Shown: piece by piece, positions 62,108 to 64,000 of the stretch
Position numbering within the stretch: the first letter of the stretch is position 1
Layout: every line of letters starts with the position of its first letter
Assembly (NCBI RefSeq): GCF_013204845.1
Contig: NZ_JABMKY010000001.1
Location: 496,001 to 560,000 of the forward strand
DNA length: 64,000 nt
From: Paenibacillus qinlingensis
GTDB taxonomy: Bacteria > Bacillota > Bacilli > Paenibacillales > NBRC-103111
Reading direction: 5' to 3'
The notes under the pieces: generated by a model
What the model was told of the DNA's origin: nothing
Databases searched by the model: none
What the model saw: only the letters and a program-made list of their open reading frames with translations
Translations under genes and position numbers: made by a program

Positions 62108-62578
62108 TCAGCCCCCCGTGAAGATCAGATGTGCAATCCCTACAAAAAAGGCCGCCACTGTTCCGAAAACGATGACTGAACCTGCTAATTTAAACATGTT
62201 ACCGCCAACACCGAGAACGAGTCCCTCAGCACGATGCTCAATAGCTGCAGAACAGAGAGAGTTCGCAAACCCGGTAACTGGGACAGAGCTTCCGCCACCT
62301 GCCCACTGTGCGATTTTGTCGTAAATGCCAAAGCTGGTTAAGATCACCGAAATAATAATCATAACAGCAACGGTCGGGTTGCCGGCGGTCTTCTCGGTAA
62401 AACCAAAGTAATTAATGAACATATGCATAAAGCATTCACCGATTAAGCAGATTGTCCCACCTACCAGAAAGGCTCTGCCACAATTTTTGAGTACAGGTCT
62501 TTTAGGTTCTTGCTGTTTAGCTAACTTTTGATACTCCTGTTGTGTCATCGTTAAGTTTTTCTTCTTGTTGTTAGGCAT
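62108..62578 (-). CDS. spoVAC: Stage V sporulation protein AC
   Basis: SpoVAC is the mechanosensitive-type membrane subunit for dipicolinic acid release. The 156-residue protein has a polar start, then CGRAFLVGGTICLIGECFMHM and three to four more hydrophobic segments, including GGSSVPVTGFANSLCSAAIEHRAEGLVLG, the family's most conserved stretch. AGGAG is 6 nt before the ATG. It lies 24 nt after the DUF421 gene. Confidence 0.96.
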   Translation of the reverse strand: MPNNKKKNLTMTQQEYQKLAKQQEPKRPVLKNCGRAFLVGGTICLIGECFMHMFINYFGFTEKTAGNPTVAVMIIISVILTSFGIYDKIAQWAGGGSSVPVTGFANSLCSAAIEHRAEGLVLGVGGNMFKLAGSVIVFGTVAAFFVGIAHLIFTGG

Positions 62579-62602
62579 GACTTACTCCTATTCCCTCAAA
62601 GC

Positions 62603-63463
62603 CTAAGCTCTGAGAATCGTATGTACCTGCTGGATAATTTGAGTTAACTGAACGGAACAGCTTTCATACATCTGTTTAGCTTCAGAATTGTTCGTCGTTA
62701 ATGAGTACAACTCTAGGTCTGCTTCGCATTTCTTCAAGCACGCTAGTACGGCAGGTCGTTCGGTAGATGCTGGTAGGACTAATTGGTCATCAAAAAGGTC
62801 AACGGATAATTCACCATGCGTATCGACCTGTCCAAGAAATACATTTTCTTTGGCCACACCCATCTTTTCAAGTTCTGTTTGCAGCCAACCTCTACTTTTA
62901 CCAGCTGCAGCTAAGGGCTCATTTTGAATAACACCATCCATCATAACGGCTTGAGTCGGTTTCTCTATGGCTAGCTTTAGCCCTACATGCTTTGGCGTTA
63001 ATGGTTGGTTCTCACTCTTCAGTAGAATACTCAAATCACCGCTGGATTCCAGCATTGCGAATTCCACATCCGCCACTCGAAATACACCTTTCGTACGCAA
63101 CTGTTCAAGTAATTCATCACCTGTATAGCGTTCTTTTTTTAAATTACCTTCTAGAATCTTGCCATCCTTGATGAGAACCCTGCCATTGCCTTCAAACCAG
63201 ACTCGAAGGGTCTTGCTCTTTAACGTCAATATTTCCAGCACTAATGGCACAAGTACCCATATTAGAATCGCGATAACACCATGTACATAATTTGCTTCGA
63301 CGTCGGTCGAGATGTTCCCGGCCAAATCCCCAAGCGTTATGCCAATGACATATTCAAAGAAAGTGAGCTGAGAAATTTGTTTTTTACCTAGAATCCGCGT
63401 CAATACAAACAGAAATATCAAGGTACTTAATGCTCGAATCGCAATAAGTATCCAGTCCGGCAC
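62603..63463 (-). CDS. DUF421 membrane protein fused to a DUF1657-like domain
   Basis: A 286-residue YetF-type protein. Three membrane helices (about 3-85, including LTRILGKKQISQLTFFEYVIGITLGDLAGN) and a DUF421 soluble domain (GNGRVLIKDGKI, LLEQLRTKGVFRVADVEFAMLE) are standard. The last 70 residues (LACLKKCEADLELYSLTTNN, SEAKQMYESCSVQLTQIIQQ) match the DUF1657 pattern and closely resemble the small protein encoded divergently at 63660. This fusion next to spoVAC/D/E is the composition described for spoVA2mob operons. GGGGGAGG precedes the start. Confidence 0.88.
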   Translation of the reverse strand: MPDWILIAIRALSTLIFLFVLTRILGKKQISQLTFFEYVIGITLGDLAGNISTDVEANYVHGVIAILIWVLVPLVLEILTLKSKTLRVWFEGNGRVLIKDGKILEGNLKKERYTGDELLEQLRTKGVFRVADVEFAMLESSGDLSILLKSENQPLTPKHVGLKLAIEKPTQAVMMDGVIQNEPLAAAGKSRGWLQTELEKMGVAKENVFLGQVDTHGELSVDLFDDQLVLPASTERPAVLACLKKCEADLELYSLTTNNSEAKQMYESCSVQLTQIIQQVHTILRA

Positions 63464-63554
63464 ATCATTCCTCCCCCTTCTTCAACTTTCAATATCTACA
63501 TTATGTGTCATTTGAACCCTAACTATTATTGCTCTAAATTGGATTTATTTGTTA

Positions 63555-63584
63555 ACATGTATCAAACACTATGGGGGCATATTA
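63555..63584 (+). promoter_or_regulatory. Sigma-G-type promoter of the DUF1657 gene
   Basis: ACATG (63555-63559), 18-bp spacer, CATATTA (63578-63584). The -10 box fits CATXHTA fully and the -35 box four of five, at the correct spacing. On the opposite strand TAATA-18-CATAATG (about 63510-63540) is a weaker candidate for the DUF421-spoVA operon. Confidence 0.5.
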
Positions 63585-63659
63585 ACAACCGCAAACAGGA
63601 GAGCACATATGTCGATGATTTGTTCTCATCCATTATCAAAATTGAGGAGTGTATACGAC

Positions 63660-63866
63660 ATGACAGTAGCATCAGACGTTAAAACCACCTTGGCATCCTT
63701 AAAAAGTGCCCAAGCCAGTCTTGAAACCTTCGCCCTAAGTACACAAAATCAAGAGGCCAAGCAATTATACGAGACAGCTGCCCAATCGACTCAGCAAATC
63801 GTTGATCAAGTAGCCAATCGCGTCCAGCAGTTAGAAAATGAAGAGCCTCAGTACAAAGGTTTTTGA
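63660..63866 (+). CDS. DUF1657 domain-containing protein
   Basis: A 68-residue helical protein: MTVASDVKTTLASLKSAQAS, then LETFALSTQNQEAKQLYETA and the QQIVDQVANRVQQLENEEPQ tail, the DUF1657 pattern. Function unknown; genes of this family accompany spoVA2 clusters. ATG 63660 follows GAGGAG at 10 nt; the longer upstream frame lacks a site. It is divergent from the DUF421-spoVA operon and ends at a strong terminator. Confidence 0.88.
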   Translation: MTVASDVKTTLASLKSAQASLETFALSTQNQEAKQLYETAAQSTQQIVDQVANRVQQLENEEPQYKGF

Positions 63867-63872
63867 ACGCGA

Positions 63873-63912
63873 AACAGCCGCTGCGTGAAATGCGCAGCGG
63901 CTGTTTTTTCTT
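63873..63912 (+). terminator. Intrinsic terminator of the DUF1657 gene
   Basis: Perfect 13-bp stem AACAGCCGCTGCG/CGCAGCGGCTGTT, 7-nt loop, then TTTTCTTTTT. Confidence 0.92.
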
Positions 63913-63914
63913 TT

Positions 63915-63992
63915 TCATATGAATAAACAAAGAAATAGGATTAGCAATACAAATAATATGAGTATGAGCAATTTCAGTTGGTCTTTTGGCAT
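63915..63992 (-). CDS. Possible tiny hydrophobic membrane peptide or C-terminus of a gene beyond the edge
   Basis: A minus-strand frame MPKDQLKLLILILFVLLI continuing to a TGA at 63915 encodes 25 residues with a charged start and a single hydrophobic helix. It stays open to the window edge upstream, so it may be the end of a longer protein. No ribosome binding site can be checked. Confidence 0.3.
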   Translation of the reverse strand: MPKDQLKLLILILFVLLILFLCLFI

Positions 63993-64000
63993 GAGTGCTG

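Noticed and set aside
1..64000. tRNA, rRNA genes, insertion sequences or prophage
   Set aside because: No rRNA-like stretch, tRNA-like cloverleaf, transposase, integrase or phage structural gene was recognised by reading; short or diverged tRNAs could still be missed without a search tool.

Overview
The window reads as chromosomal DNA of an endospore-forming Firmicute, most likely Paenibacillus or a close relative. Evidence: strong AGGAGG-type ribosome binding sites, frequent GTG and TTG starts, sporulation genes (spoIIP, gpr, spoVAC/D/E, yqxA, yfhD), a CIRCE/HrcA heat-shock operon, a leucine T-box, and gene order that follows the Bacillus subtilis yqeG-comE-holA-rpsT-gpr-spoIIP-lepA-hemW-hrcA-dnaK-dnaJ-prmA-rsmE-mtaB block almost gene for gene. 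Species cannot be fixed from the sequence alone.

Layout. 1-6.1 kb: addB and the 5' two thirds of addA (recombination helicase-nuclease), minus strand. 6.7-13.9 kb: an RlmI-type methyltransferase, a Na/Pi transporter, deoC, then mtaB-rsmE-M50 protease-prmA. 14.1-20.1 kb: an accessory block absent from this place in B. subtilis, holding a secreted glycerophosphodiesterase, a small conserved pair (one YfhD), a lipoprotein-permease-ATPase ABC set with a His/Glu-rich loop, and a secreted alkaline phosphatase with a good 11-bp-periodic Pho box. 20.1-20.7 kb is a repeat-rich spacer. 20.8-27.2 kb is the heat-shock operon hrcA - archaeal-type (group III) chaperonin - grpE - dnaK - dnaJ, behind one perfect CIRCE. 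27.2-33.8 kb: GNAT, hemW, lepA, yqxA, spoIIP, gpr. 33.9-35.2 kb: a nuclease-like gene bracketed by a 25-bp perfect direct repeat between gpr and rpsT. 35.3-45.8 kb: rpsT, holA, an ECF sigma/anti-sigma pair with its own ECF promoter, comEC, a MarR-MFS pair, comEB, comEA, comER. 45.9-48.7 kb: leuS with its T-box. 48.7-54.7 kb: yqeM, cvfB, rsfS, yqeK, nadD, yhbY, aroE, yqeH, yqeG. 54.8-60.1 kb: an esterase and a transglutaminase/DUF58/MoxR operon. 60.7-63.9 kb: a spoVA2-like spore cluster (spoVAC, spoVAD, spoVAE, a DUF421-DUF1657 fusion and a divergent DUF1657 gene).

How it fits together. Most genes are housekeeping (translation, ribosome maturation, protein folding, DNA repair, competence, sporulation). 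The additions to the ancestral block are the interesting part: the extra chaperonin inside the HrcA regulon, the phosphate/metal block between dnaJ and prmA, the repeat-flanked nuclease gene, the ECF pair, and the spoVA2-like set that in other bacilli travels on a transposon and affects spore heat resistance. Several leader hairpins with T-tracts (comEC, comEA, the nuclease gene) and at least four families of short intergenic repeats are not explained by the genes. All calls come from reading the sequence; no database search was run.
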